DNA of 64,000 nt from Knufia peltigerae (lineage: Eukaryota > Ascomycota > Eurotiomycetes > Chaetothyriales > Trichomeriaceae), in NCBI GenBank assembly GCA_030247855.1, contig JAPDRN010000011.1, forward strand, positions 1 to 64,000. Reading direction: 5' to 3'. The notes under the pieces are model-generated. The model was not told where the DNA came from and did not search any database. It saw nothing but the letters and a program-made list of their open reading frames with translations. The translations under genes were made by a program, and so were the position numbers. Below are positions 20,262 to 31,912 of this stretch, piece by piece (position 1 is the stretch's first letter; each line of letters starts with the position of its first letter).

Positions 20262-22447
20262 CGCCTTCCTCTCTGACTAATTCCTTTCTTGCTCGAGAAG
20301 CTGTACGTGGTGGATGTGGCCGAACCGCGATGAAGTCGGGTGGTGGTCCGTCGTAGCTTTGGGCCGGCGGTCAGTAGCAGCGATTAACGACGCGAACCGT
20401 GTCCAGCAACTGGCGCGTCGTTGGCAGGATGGGAAATGCCCGCTGGGCGATATGTTGCACCAGGATTGTGCAGGTCCAGACGAAGGTATCGTTGAGCTGG
20501 ACAAGGACTAGGGAATTAGCAGTAGGCGCAGATGAGGGTGATGGTGATGGTGGTGCAGCAGGAGGATGCAGAACGCAGGAGTACAAAGCCAAAGCCAAAG
20601 CCAGATGGAGACCAGGGAGCGGAACAGATTTTCAGGGTCTTGGGTCTCTGCTGGGTGTCAAGGGGCGTTTTCCTACTCGGTAGGTCTAGGTAGGTTGCTA
20701 GTCGCCAGTGGTATTAAATTCGTGTGTGGCGGCGACCAAAGTGAACAAGTCTAAAGAATGCGATAGGCACGATAGGAGCGTGGAAGCAATGGGGGTTCAC
20801 CATGAATGGCTGATGCACTTCCTGAGACACGCGAACTGCAATATGCGACGGCTGGTTCAGTGCACGGTTGCAGCCATGCAGTTTCACCTTTTCTCTCCTT
20901 CTTCCACTACGATTCTACTCCATTACGTGAAGCCTAGGTCAGTAGGTACTTGAGACGGACACGCATAGTTCCCATGTCCCACATCGTCACAACGGCATAA
21001 GTCATCACTCATCCTACCTTGAGATACTACCAAGAGACTACTTATAATATCAGTCAACAACATTAACATCAGGATACTTCAATTTGATCATCCAACAAAC
21101 GCTTTACCAAAGAATCGCATTGTGGCCGGCCATTCGGGACTCTTCGAACGTACGAAGCATCTTTACGGAGTTATAGGCTGCCTCATAGCTGTCACTTGCA
21201 TCGATCATCGATCGATCGATGTACAGAACACTCCTATGGTAGGATTTCTTTTCCGTGCTTTACCAGTACCTAGGCGGAATCTTCCTACGGATAATGGCCA
21301 CGTTCGTCTGAGATTATCACGAATTTGCTCCTGGCTTCAGAATTCGAGCTCCTTACGCATGTTCTCTGCGGTGAAGAACCATTATCAAGCTTCATGAGGA
21401 AATGTCTTCGTGCGTCACTAAATAATGTGCTGAGTGTCGGGAATTTTAGGATCTTCTACATGATCGAGTTGCAAGTCCATAGCGAATACTCGACTCCTGG
21501 AACACTTCCTCGTATGCGATGGCAAAGTTCATGATCCACCCGCTCAGATATCTATCTGTTGGCCTCAAATCCCCAAGGACAACAAATGCCCTTGTTTGAT
21601 AACTAACAGAATCTTGCAGGAGAATGCAAGCACAAGACTGGGGCTCGACAGACTCGGCGCGGTTTCTAATAGAACACGAACCCTTGACTGCCTCTCCAGG
21701 CCAAAAACAGACAATGGTAACCTGCAAGAATAGTGCAGAACGCCCGACGAACTCGAATGTTCTCAGACCTGGCGAATCAAGGTGCCATTTCCCGAAGCTA
21801 ACATATGGATACCTGACGAATAATCCGAGTCCCGAATAGCTTCAACGCGTTAGATTGTGCGCGCCAACGACACCTTTCCTCTTCCTGCATGACTTTCTCT
21901 CATGGCGACCAGTATAGCACGGAGGATCTCCTTGTCTGTTGGATCCTTCCCCAAAGCACAGTGTCGCAATGGTATCTTCTCCAGCATCTCGTAATTCTGA
22001 CCCGAGACTGATTCCCAATTACCTATATCTTAACTGTTGATGTTTTGAATTTATCACTTCCTGGACTGGAAGGCTTCAAGGGAGGTAAGACCGCCAGTTG
22101 ACTCCAGTCCCCGGTGTACGAGCAGGCAACAAGGAGGCAATTGATAATGAAATAACCAGCGTACAGGGGCAGTTTCTCCTAATCTCCAAGAACCGGTATG
22201 ACTATCAATGATCTTAAACAGGCAACGCTTGTTCGGTAGCAAGGCTTCCGCGCTCTATTCTTTCCAAGGTCGATGGGGCCTTTATTGGGGGCGAATTGCA
22301 TCTTGGTCAACTTCGACCCAGGAACCTCAAAAAAGCCTTTCAACTTCTGTGCCTGACCTGGCCTTCTTACGGATATGATATCGAGACCAGTAGAGCAAAA
22401 AGCTTACGACACATGGTATTTCTATTTATCTTGCCGGGGAGCTCTTC
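20262..22447. other. 2.2 kb intergenic, RAC1 promoter and regulator promoter
   Basis: A divergent region between RAC1 and the 22448 regulator. It includes a short self-complementary run of GATC/ATCGAT repeats near 21201-21222 and a TAGGT repeat near 20680-20695. No coding region is supported. Confidence 0.45.
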
Positions 22448-24223
22448 ATGATGTCGTCAAGTACAAAAAAACCGCCAAAGCGATTCCACTTTATCGACAA
22501 CACCGACATCACCTCCGCAGGGCAGAACTCAACGCAGGTGCGCCGTCATGTAATGCAAGAATACATGAGGGAGAAGCGTTGGCAAGCCAGAGCCAGAGTC
22601 GACAGCAATGACGATTACGAAATCTCCGTTCGAAGTAGGCAGGAGAAACTCGCGCAGCTGCCCCGAACACGAACTCGACAACGACAGCCCAAAAAACAGC
22701 TTGCTGGCCATGGCGATCTATCCAGTACAGCCATGGAGCCTTTCTCGCGGGCAAAGTCGCAAGGTAATGATAGCCAGCGAAGGTGGCCTTCGGATTTTGT
22801 TCAAAATCCCCGCTGCGATTTTCCCGAGCGAAGGGCAAAGGGTCATTTGCAAAGACCGGGCTTCCACCTAGACACTACAGCATTTGCTAAGCTCTTCGAT
22901 TTGATGCAAGACCAGCAGAGACACCCCGCAAAAAGACCTAGCATGCTGCCCTGGACAAGCCTGTCGTGTGGCTCTTGGGTGCGTGCCGCACGATTCCTGC
23001 AACCACAATCCATGTTGAGTGCTGCGCGAACAGATCCTTTCGACTCACTACCGGTGACACTCGATCATGAAGATGAGCAGCTCTTCGACTTTTATGCCAC
23101 GGTCATGCCAGCGTGCTCATACGGGCTAGACAAGCCCAACGCGCAGAATTGGTTCCTTTCCGTTTTCATACCGGAGGCTATGTCAGGGGCTTTATGCTTT
23201 GAAAACACTATCCTCACCCATGCTGCAAGTACCAAAGATAGAATGAGCGGGGTTGATCAGAGCCGGTCCACAATTGAACGCAGAATCAGAGCATCTCAAC
23301 GACTGCTTGACCACCATCGACAGTTTCCAGGCGATACTTCAAATACTACGATATCAGCGACTCTGTTTGCAGCTGCGCTAGAGTTTCTTGACTCCTCCAC
23401 CGAACAACAGAAACTTGGGTGGATGTATTGGTCAACTGCGCTACAGAAAATCCGTGAAAGAGGAGGGCCTTCAGAATTGGTACAGCACAAGAGACTACAG
23501 ATGCTAGTCAACTGGTGTGACTATACTTTCCCGGGTTGTCACCCCTATAGTGTGGACATTAACTTTCATACTGACAACATGGAGGCTATGGCCATTGCAC
23601 GCGCAGAGGTATCAGAGCAGTGCACTGAGTTCATCACTTTCCTCAAATGTACAGAGCAGCTGGCCCTCGTGCAGGCTGGCATGCAAAGAAATCCAATATC
23701 AAAGAGCAGGCAGCAGATACGGTTTTCGACCTTTCTCCCTGGTCAGCCTCTGCACGCTCTTCTCACCCCCGCCGATGCCTCCAACTATTCGGAATCGTGT
23801 CGATACAGGCAGATTATGTCCAGATTAGCCATCCTGATGACCATCAACATCACCATTTGGGAGTATCGACATTCACCCGAACTCAGCGAGAAGTTCTTCC
23901 TCGAACTTGTGGAGAATGTCGCCCATAATGGGTTTGCCCGCCACGCGTCTGTCGAAGCACTTTTGCAGATCTTGATAAGTGGCAGTAGACACTCTTCTCT
24001 GCAGCATGCCGAGAGACCATGGTTCGTCGGAAGGATGTTGCAAATTGCAAAGCGCTTGTCCCGACCCAGTTTTGATCGGCTTAACAAGTTGCTGTTCTCC
24101 TGCACAACACTGGGGACGGACGTCAAACCGATAATGGAAAACTGGCAAAATGACTTGCGGACGGAAATTCTGAGTAGTCCCATAGTAAGCTGTTACTCAC
24201 GCTTCACGCGTGAGACCATCTGA
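22448..24223 (+). CDS. Fungal transcription factor-like protein lacking a zinc cluster
   Basis: A single-exon protein of 591 aa. Residues 1-45 have the pattern RFHFIDNTD, then VRRHVMQEYMREKRWQARA, which opens a large family of fungal regulators with a C-terminal fungal-specific transcription factor domain (Fungal_trans_2/DUF3468 type) and no zinc finger. The later part fits that domain: DPFDSLPV, a LFDFYATVMPACSYG helix, then AALEFLDSS and RERGGPSEL. A basic stretch at about 60-85 (RTRTRQRQPKKQ) may be a nuclear signal. No DNA-binding Cys pattern is present, so it may act as a cofactor, or the annotation 'transcription factor' may be only by domain. The second Met at 22451 is an equally good start. 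Confidence 0.75.
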   Translation: MMSSSTKKPPKRFHFIDNTDITSAGQNSTQVRRHVMQEYMREKRWQARARVDSNDDYEISVRSRQEKLAQLPRTRTRQRQPKKQLAGHGDLSSTAMEPFSRAKSQGNDSQRRWPSDFVQNPRCDFPERRAKGHLQRPGFHLDTTAFAKLFDLMQDQQRHPAKRPSMLPWTSLSCGSWVRAARFLQPQSMLSAARTDPFDSLPVTLDHEDEQLFDFYATVMPACSYGLDKPNAQNWFLSVFIPEAMSGALCFENTILTHAASTKDRMSGVDQSRSTIERRIRASQRLLDHHRQFPGDTSNTTISATLFAAALEFLDSSTEQQKLGWMYWSTALQKIRERGGPSELVQHKRLQMLVNWCDYTFPGCHPYSVDINFHTDNMEAMAIARAEVSEQCTEFITFLKCTEQLALVQAGMQRNPISKSRQQIRFSTFLPGQPLHALLTPADASNYSESCRYRQIMSRLAILMTINITIWEYRHSPELSEKFFLELVENVAHNGFARHASVEALLQILISGSRHSSLQHAERPWFVGRMLQIAKRLSRPSFDRLNKLLFSCTTLGTDVKPIMENWQNDLRTEILSSPIVSCYSRFTRETI

Positions 24224-26643
24224 GAGTCGAGAGGGGAGCATCTGCGATTACCAACACCCCATTCATACAGCTGAATTGATCGCGCGATATGCATGGCCTG
24301 ACGAGGCTGACGAAGCTCGCGTTGCCTATGTCTGCTCTTAACACAACACGGACGTCAAGCCTATGATAGGGTATAGTAGAACGCTTGCTGGGGTATATAT
24401 TCTGGGGTGCACGTTGAATGTTCCTTGCTGCTTTTGATTCTGAAGGAGTGCTCGGCAGCGAAGAAGAGACCCGCGTTTGTGAACTTTCGCTTACCATGCT
24501 GGCGCTGATGTAGAATCTGCCTTCTTGGCGAGGCCTTGTCCTCAGTCTTCAAGCGAGTACGGGTTGTAGGCAGAAAATGTTGCTGCACAAGACGACGTGA
24601 TGTCGAGCATTATGCAAAAATGACATTCGTTGCTGATTTGGGGAAATGGATTGGACGTGCGGCCATCACTGTCAACAAGTCAAGAAGCAACCACGGCGTG
24701 CGCCAACTGGGGACAGGGCATGCCCTTTAGCCAAAATGGGCGCACGGGAAGCTCATTCTTCCTTTTGTCTTGCCACAATCATGTCCACCATGCCGCCAAC
24801 AGTGGGGCATCGTCAGCCTTGCGATAGGCGCACTGCAACTCTGGTTTCGTACATACGAGTAGGGAGGAGATTGAAGTCAATGTTACCTAGACCCTTGCTG
24901 AAAAGCCGTGTGCAGTGCCTACGTCATGATATCTGAGGATTCGTACACACATCGCTTCGTCGACGTTCCCCTAGTTATCAGGGGGGACGGAGTGCGAGTA
25001 GTTAGCTAGCCTTCTCAAGGCACGCATGTGCTCCTCGTACTCGGTTGGCATTGCTAGAGACTCTCCCTGTAACTGGGCGCAACTCACACAGAGACTCGTA
25101 CCAATACTGTGGGCTTGTGCTAGGGCGTGTAGGGTCCCTGGCTTCTCCCCCGTACAGTACGAGTACTGTACAAGACAAGTACGAGAAGGACCCTTGCCAC
25201 CAGCAGCCCTCCCTCGTACCCCCTGCTCCTCTACCGCCCCACGATCTTTAGCGGTGGGAAGCCACGCGATAATTTACCTGTCCACCAAGGACGCTACAAC
25301 CCACGAGCCCAGGTAGCTTAACATTAGAGGCTGATCAAGGAAACGAAAGACACAATCGAGGGTAGGCGTACAAGTAGTCTGTGTGCGATACGAGTAAGGG
25401 AAAAGGCTTGGTCGAGTTCGGAAGGGGAAGGGGAAGGGTTCGGCCTAAGGCTGTTAGAGCCGATGAATTGCGAAACCCCCAGGTAAGGTCATTCGTCGAG
25501 AGGCGACCAGGACGGGGAGGAGGCCTCGTATAATGCTGCCACTGTGCGGGTATCTTCTGCAGGTGCATGAGCCCAATGATGGCAAGTCCAATCCCTGCAA
25601 TGGTGCGTCAGAAGCGCGAAATCCCACTGGGGACGGCATTTGGCCGCCAGTGACAGATGCTCGAAGACGTGGAGATGACAAAAGGTGCTGTTCACTGGTG
25701 CAGTTGCTTTGACGGCGACTATGAGTTTTTCAAGCACCAACAGACGCCCAAAACAGCAAAGTCCACGCTCGCCAAAAGTGTCGGGCGCTCCACCTACAAA
25801 AATACCAGGGCGGTATTCGTATTTTGCGGTTGTACAACGAAGTACGGCGTGCGAGTACCCCCCAAAAAATAACGGCGGCATGATTGCGGCGGTGAGGCGA
25901 GTGAGGAGCAAGAATAAAAGGAATCAATGATCATGATCGTGATAACATTCATCCTCACATGGGTACCATAGTAACAAAGGACAGAGATGGGACGAGGAGA
26001 AATGATAGCTCGTACAAGGACTGGCTCTACAGGCGTTTCTGGAGACAGACGAGGCCATGTACAGGAGACTAGAGGCTACAGAGGAACATCGAACAGGGTC
26101 CTAGTACAATAGTCTATGGTGGTAGCGGGCGCGAAATCGGTGACTCGTCCATGTCATATCCTATTCTTGTCTCAATCTTTCTTTTTGTCTGTTTGTCTCG
26201 TTTCTCCGTATTGATTGACTGATTGACTGACTGATTGATTCATCCCACCTACGAGGCACGATCCCCGTAAGAATCGAATCGAATACAGGCGTCTTGGGCA
26301 ATACAAGCATCTGTGTGGACACATGCTTCAGTGCTTTTTTCTCTGCTCTTGTGTGCCTCTCTCAATACCAGCAGTACTCGGGTTTTGCCCAGGGTCAATC
26401 GACAATCTTATCGCCGCTCTCCCATCCAAGTTGCGGGGTTTATGCCCTTCGACCCTGTCCAACGATTCCCAGCCTAATTCTGTTTTCATCAGAGCTTTTC
26501 CCATTTGATTTTGCGACCCTTGGGTTTTGAGAGTGCGTCACCGACCTCGGACCATTTCAAAGCAAATCTCGACTTTCTGAACTGATGCACGCCGCCACGT
26601 TCTCGCTTTCTTTCACGTCTTGCCCATTCCTTGCCACTATTGT
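24224..26643. other. 2.4 kb intergenic, long promoter of Zn2Cys6 gene
   Basis: Gene-free. It holds a perfect inverted repeat (25152-25171), a GATT/GACT tetranucleotide tract at about 26210-26241 and pyrimidine-rich sequence from 26155 to 26640 typical of fungal leaders. No open frame with recognisable content. Confidence 0.5.
25152..25171. repeat. Perfect 9-bp-arm inverted repeat
   Basis: GTACAGTAC, a GA spacer, then GTACTGTAC: two perfect 9-bp arms about 1.5 kb upstream of the Zn2Cys6 gene. It could be a dimeric regulator site; no protein is known to me for it. Confidence 0.5.
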
Positions 26644-29600
26644 ATGCAAACCATGGGCGACGATGTGACGCTTCGGTCTATGTCTGCGGAGAGTCCGGCG
26701 GGCGAGGTATCAGAACAAAACTCGCTTCAATTTGTGGAATCGACAATGGGTCATAACAACTCCAATGCACCCGATTCGCAACCAGACTCGCCGTCGGCCG
26801 ACAACAACGATGATGGTGACGGCACTAGGCCTCCCGCGCCTATGCAGAAAAGGCGGAGAGTCACCAGAGCCTGCGACGAGTGTAGACGGAAGAAGATCAA
26901 GTGTGATGGCAAGCAACCGTGTACCCACTGCACTGTGTACAGCTACGGTATGTAGTAACACACGGTCATGTCTCGCATCCCACGAGGTTACTCACCATTC
27001 GTGACAGATTGTACTTATGATCAGCCCTCCAACCGGAGGCGGAACCCTGCACCACAATACATCGAAGCCTTGGAACAACGACTACAGAAAACCGAGGCGA
27101 TCCTTCGTTCTGTTCTCCCAGGACTCGATCTCGAGGATCCGAAATTCGATGCGCGCTCTGTGGAACAGTTGATCGACACCTCGCGGGCCAAGTCCAGTGC
27201 CAATCCCACTGTCAATGGCAATGGCCAGGCAACACCAGTGCCCGACGTGTCGAAGCATGAAGACGATGCACAGTTACAGTCCATGGTCGATCGAATTGGC
27301 GCCTTGGACCTGGACCACGACGGCCATTGGGATTTCCACGGCCACTCCTCGGGATACGTGTACATGAGGAAATTTCGTGCCCAGTTCGGTGACTCGTATC
27401 TCGCCGAGTATCGTCACCCCAACCGAAACAAGAATATCCAACAGCTTCTCGAATCACCAAGATCTGCTCAGTCCTCCCCCTATGAAATCAATCTTCCCCA
27501 AGGTGTCGACCTGCCGCCAAAAGAAGTCGCCATCGAACTGTCGCGCAACACCCTCGATGACTGCTGCGCGCTTATGCGTCCACTCCACAAGCCGACCTTC
27601 TTCCAGCGTCTGGACTCCCTCTACGACACAGATCCAGAACAGTGGAATAACAACCACATACAATTCTTGCCCCTGCTGTACGTCGTCATGGCCGTCGGAG
27701 GTTTGTTCTCCAAATCGGAGGATAAAGGCACCACACTTGACCTCAAAGGTTACAAGGAGGCAATTGAACAAGGGTCAGTCAGAAAGAGTATTCACCCCCT
27801 AATCTCTAATTCTCTCCTAACCGTTCGTTAGATATCAATACTTCAACACTGCGAAGCAAATGCTTGACATCACTGACTGCCGGGACCTCGTGACAATCCA
27901 AGCCATTGTGTTCATGATCATGTTCCTCCAGTCGACCGCCAAGCTCCCGGTTTGTTACGCGTATCTAGGGATTGCACTCCGAGCATGCTGTCGACTGGGT
28001 CTTCACCGCAATATTCCGAACCGGTTCAACCCGATCGAACTCGAAGAGAGGAGACGGATATTCTGGCTGGTTCGAAAGATGGATTCTTATGTTGGAGCCG
28101 TCCTTGGACTTCCACAGATGTTGAGTGATGATGATATTGATCAAGAGCTGCCAGCCGAAATTGATGATGAATACATAACATCGGAAGGCATCCGGCCTAT
28201 GCCAGCTGATGTTTTTCCTCTTCTGAAAGCAACGAATGCACATACCAGGTTGACCAACATACTGAGGAAGGTTGTTCGCTATATTTACCCTGTCAAGGGT
28301 GTCATGGGAAGTGGAAGTGCCGATTCAAGGTATTCTATCAGTCACAAGCGAATACGAGAACTCGAACGAGATTTGCAGAACTGGATGGACCAATTGCCAA
28401 CGGAGCTGAGGCCTTCCGATGATGCTGGAAGAGACCTCTCCAGGTGAGATATACCAGATCCCTCCCCTAACGACGTGATGCTGACTGGTTACAGAGTACA
28501 ACAGCTTCTGCGAATGTCCTACGCTCACGTTCAGATGATGGTCTACCGACCATTTATCCACTATGTATCGCAGGCGTGCCAGTCCAGAAATGTGGACAAG
28601 AGAAGTTTTGCTTGTGCAGCGGCATGCATAAGCGTTGCTCGGAATATTGTGCATATCACAACCGAAATGAAGAAACGCGGCCTTCTCGTCGGCTCGTACT
28701 GGTTTGTCATGTATACTACTTACTTTGCCATTCTCTCGCTAGTTTTCTTCGTCCTCGAAAATCCGCACAGCTCGACGGGCCAAGACATCCTGAAAGATGC
28801 CATTGAAGGAAGGGACACTTTGGCTTCCCTTGCAAAACGGAGTATGGCAGCAGACCGGTGCAGTGGCAGCCTTGCTGTAAGTTGCTATCCCTTTCGAACG
28901 TCGAGCAGTTGCTAAGCACTCTTGCCAGGGTCTTTTCGATGTCCTGCCGGAAAAGCTCAAGGAGCGACGAAGCTCTCTGAATGCCGCAACCCAGTCATCC
29001 CGCAAGCGACCACCTCCGGTTGTGACTGAAAATTTCACGGCACAAGAGATGCAATCGGTCGCCAGTGTATCGACCCCAAGTAGCTTAAGGGAACAATCAG
29101 CGACACCCAGTCGCACGAGAACCATCCCTTCTGATTTCCTTGCCAAGTTGGCAAAGAGAAACTCCATGCCTGATCCACATGCACTTACGGGGCTGTCGGA
29201 AGGAACCCCTACGAGTACACACATGCAGAGCCAGCCCATGCTCGGCTACCAAAGCCCGGCCATAGCATCGCCCATGTCGGGCCATTTTGATTTCACGCCA
29301 CAGTTGGGCAATGCCCAGATCCCCGACCTGAAGAATGTCATGTTCCCAAGCGATAATCCATTCGCGTATCCTAACCAACCCATCAGTACTCTGGAGTCTG
29401 GAGACGGATCGTTTTCATTTGCGGATCACAGTCTCGGATTCAGTGAGCACAGCATGGCCGGAACGCCGACCACTAGCACGGCGCCGATGTCGTTACCCAC
29501 GTCACAATATGACCATGGCTTTTACCAGCAGGCCATCAACGATAACTCTCAGTCGGCACATCCGTTTGGGAGCCAGGGCGGACGTTTTGGTGCTCCAATC

Positions 29601-29849
29601 ACGGATCTTCTTATGCAGAATGCCATCGGAGGGGAGCACGTGAACCTGGGTGGACTGCCGAGTTTCCACGATCCCATGGTGGCAACATCGACAACAGACC
29701 CATCAAGGTCGACACAGCCCGAAGACTTTTGGAAAGGATCGGCCGGTGCGGCTTCTGTCCCGCCACCGGGATTGGAAGATTACTTCAATAACGAGCGGTT
29801 GGGGTGGGATCCCAACTGGAATGATCATCACTATTACGCGGGTGGGTAG
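26644..29849 (+). CDS. Zn2Cys6 transcription factor with fungal-specific domain
   Basis: Five exons, 26644-26947, 27008-27773, 27832-28443, 28495-28876 and 28929-29849, give about 994 aa. The cluster cysteines are residues 77, 80, 87, 93, 96 and 103, preceded by KRRRVTRA. The first intron splits the cluster just before its last Cys (codon for YSYDC). A QYIEALEQRLQ coiled region follows. The middle domain runs from KPTFFQRLDSLY through YAYLGIALRACCRLGLHR, the core of the fungal-specific domain, and ERRRIFWLVRKMDSYVGAVL. The C-terminus is Ser/Gln/Pro-rich, a likely activation region. An acidic run (DNNDDGDG) precedes the cluster. The combination resembles regulators of carbon or lipid use, but I cannot name the orthologue. 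The start is the first in-frame ATG; ATG at 26653 is an alternative. Confidence 0.9.
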
Positions 29850-30370
29850 TTGTTTTCTACCCCTCGACTTTCCACAACATTCGAGGTTCAAGTTTTGATA
29901 AGCAAATTTTTGGCATTGGGCTTTCACCAGGTCTTATTTGGAAGCAAGGCGTTATCGTTTCAGGTGCTTGGTTGAGCATACTACGGATGTCTTTTGGCAA
30001 GGCTATACGGAGACGAGACTTGATGCATGGAAAAGGGTACACCTGACCTTGGATGCTTTTTACACAACGGAGGACGGCGTTACCTACGGCATTTTGGGGA
30101 AGAATCCCAGCCGAGTGGCTTTTTTCCGTGTCTTTGGAGGTTATACATGCAGAGGCTGGTCTATACCCAACAAACATGACATGGTCATGGCACGGGATTT
30201 TTTTCTCTTCTTTTGTTTGGTGTGACGGTATATAGGCAAATGATGCGGGATGTAGAGCACGCGAGTTTTTTGAGGAAGAAGAGTCAAAACAGTCAGCAGG
30301 TATCATACCTAAAAAAAACTCCAAAAAGTGGATGACTGTAAAGTCGGAGCCATTAAGATTTTGTTTCAAT

Positions 30371-30398
30371 TTCGTTTTCGTTTTCGTTTTCGTTTTGG
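30371..30398. repeat. GTTTTC hexanucleotide microsatellite
   Basis: Four to five copies of TTCGTT / GTTTTC in tandem, in the presumed 3' flank of the Zn2Cys6 gene. Confidence 0.85.
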
Positions 30399-30927
30399 TT
30401 TTTCCTTTTGTTTTCATGATGGCATCGCCGATGTCTCTCGTCTTTGGGTATTGTAGTCGTGAAGGGTTCCAAGCAATTCCGCTGTACGTGCCTAGAAATC
30501 CTGATCCCGCTGATTTCCAAGAGTCTTGAGGATACTTGGCGGGAGGGATGTCGTGGCATTGCTGGGCAGAGAGGGCCAAGTGAGAGTGGAATTTTCTGGT
30601 CTTCCAGCTACAAGCACATTCTGACGTATTGTGCAAATTTACCGAGACGACGAAGTAGGGGGTGGGCACTGGCATTAACCAGTAATGTTCCGTCCTGTAG
30701 AAAAGTGACATGTTTCGTGCTCATACTCGTAGCGAGGTGGCAAAGGACGAACGGGGAAAATGTCAAAGGTTGAGATGGCACTTGGGGTTAGTAAGAGTAC
30801 TACTTTGTATCACGGAGTACCTCTTTCCCGACGTTGTTGCTGCGCCTCCAGGGAAGCCCAGACTAAGGGGGGGGGGTCTTGGACTCATTCTTGTCCCGCT
30901 CCCAAGAATCCAAGAGAATCCAAGACT

Positions 30928-30951
30928 GTCCAAGACTGTCCAAGACTTTCC
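30928..30951. repeat. 10-bp CCAAGACTGT tandem repeat
   Basis: Two full copies plus a partial third copy, preceded by two imperfect relatives (AATCCAAGA). They lie about 970 bp before pacC and contain CCAAG, part of a PacC-like core but without the leading G. Confidence 0.7.
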
Positions 30952-31836
30952 GAACGTATTCATTCCTCTCCCTGTTACCTTGGAACCAAGGCCATCATCG
31001 TCCAGCAACCACCAAGTGTACTTTCCTGTAATACCAATGTCGTGATCAGTGACCCGTTTTCACTTGTAACACTCTGTGAGACCAGCGATTCGGAAGAGAA
31101 GGGAGACGCGGAGGACACTTCTACTTGCCTGAGGGAGATACGAAGGGCCAGTGGGGTCCATGCATTTCCTCTCACCAGTAGTGCCTTGGCAGAGCGTATC
31201 AGCATCCAGTGCCAAGGCCGCTGACGAAAATTGGGCGCTCTTCTGGGTGCCTCAGCTTGTCCGTGGGTTGAGGACAATCTGCTACTCGCACTCCAAAGGG
31301 AGTTGAGAGAGATCGATTCCCTCCGAGGCAGCAATGAATGGACCAGGTCGTGGTCCATTTCCCGCTGATGATACGAAGTAATAGCCTGACCTGACTCCGT
31401 TCTCGTAATTCCAAACCACATGCCTCTTAGGACTTAACCCAGCCCATCGCCCCCCCCGAGAAGTGTAGCCACCTTCTCCTTCCCTTTCGCTCTCGTTATT
31501 ACCAACTGGACCCGACTGTACAAGCTTCTCTTCAATTATTCCCGTACAGTGTACATAACAACTTATCCTCATCTGTCTCGAGTCCCTCTGTCGACAGGTG
31601 CAAAGTACGGAAAGAGGAAAGAGTTGTACCTCACCAACGCGCGCGCCCCGGCAGAATCTTCACTTTATTAGGCACAGCAGCCACCATCCTCGCACCGAAA
31701 TTTTACTGTTACTGCACTTGACTGTCACCTTTTTCTTCCTCCGCCTTTCATCAACTCCGGAGTAGCTTCGAGTCACAAATTATCTGGTCGTCGCATCGGA
31801 TTCCGCCAGCTCAGTCGACGTTTTACTTGGATCTTC

Positions 31837-31895
31837 GCCAAGGTCGCCTTGAACAATATCTCTTGGCTCTCACCGCGACAGTCCTCAAGCTTGGC
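31837..31895. promoter_or_regulatory. Cluster of PacC-type GCCAAG sites before pacC
   Basis: GCCAAG at 31837-31842 (plus) and its complement CTTGGC at 31862-31867 and 31890-31895 lie within 76 bp of the pacC start codon. Two more occur at 31185-31190 (minus) and 31211-31216 (plus). GCCARG is the known PacC target, and pacC of Aspergillus is alkaline-induced. The sites suggest autoregulation or, so close to the ATG, a role in the leader. Binding is inferred only. Confidence 0.55.
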
Positions 31896-31912
31896 GCGAC
31901 GACGAAACAATC

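Larger units (their letters stand above)
29850..31912. other. 2.1 kb intergenic, pacC upstream region
   Basis: Contains the 3' side of the Zn2Cys6 gene, a hexanucleotide tract (about 30371-30398), a CCAAGACTGT repeat (about 30928-30951) and the pacC promoter with five GCCAAG hexamers. A 284-codon minus-strand frame across 29857-30711 runs through the hexanucleotide repeat and shows no family, so I do not call it. Confidence 0.5.

Noticed and set aside
29857..30711. 284-codon minus-strand open frame
   Set aside because: It runs through a hexanucleotide microsatellite giving a Lys-Thr repeat, lies in the 3' flank of the Zn2Cys6 gene and shows no domain.
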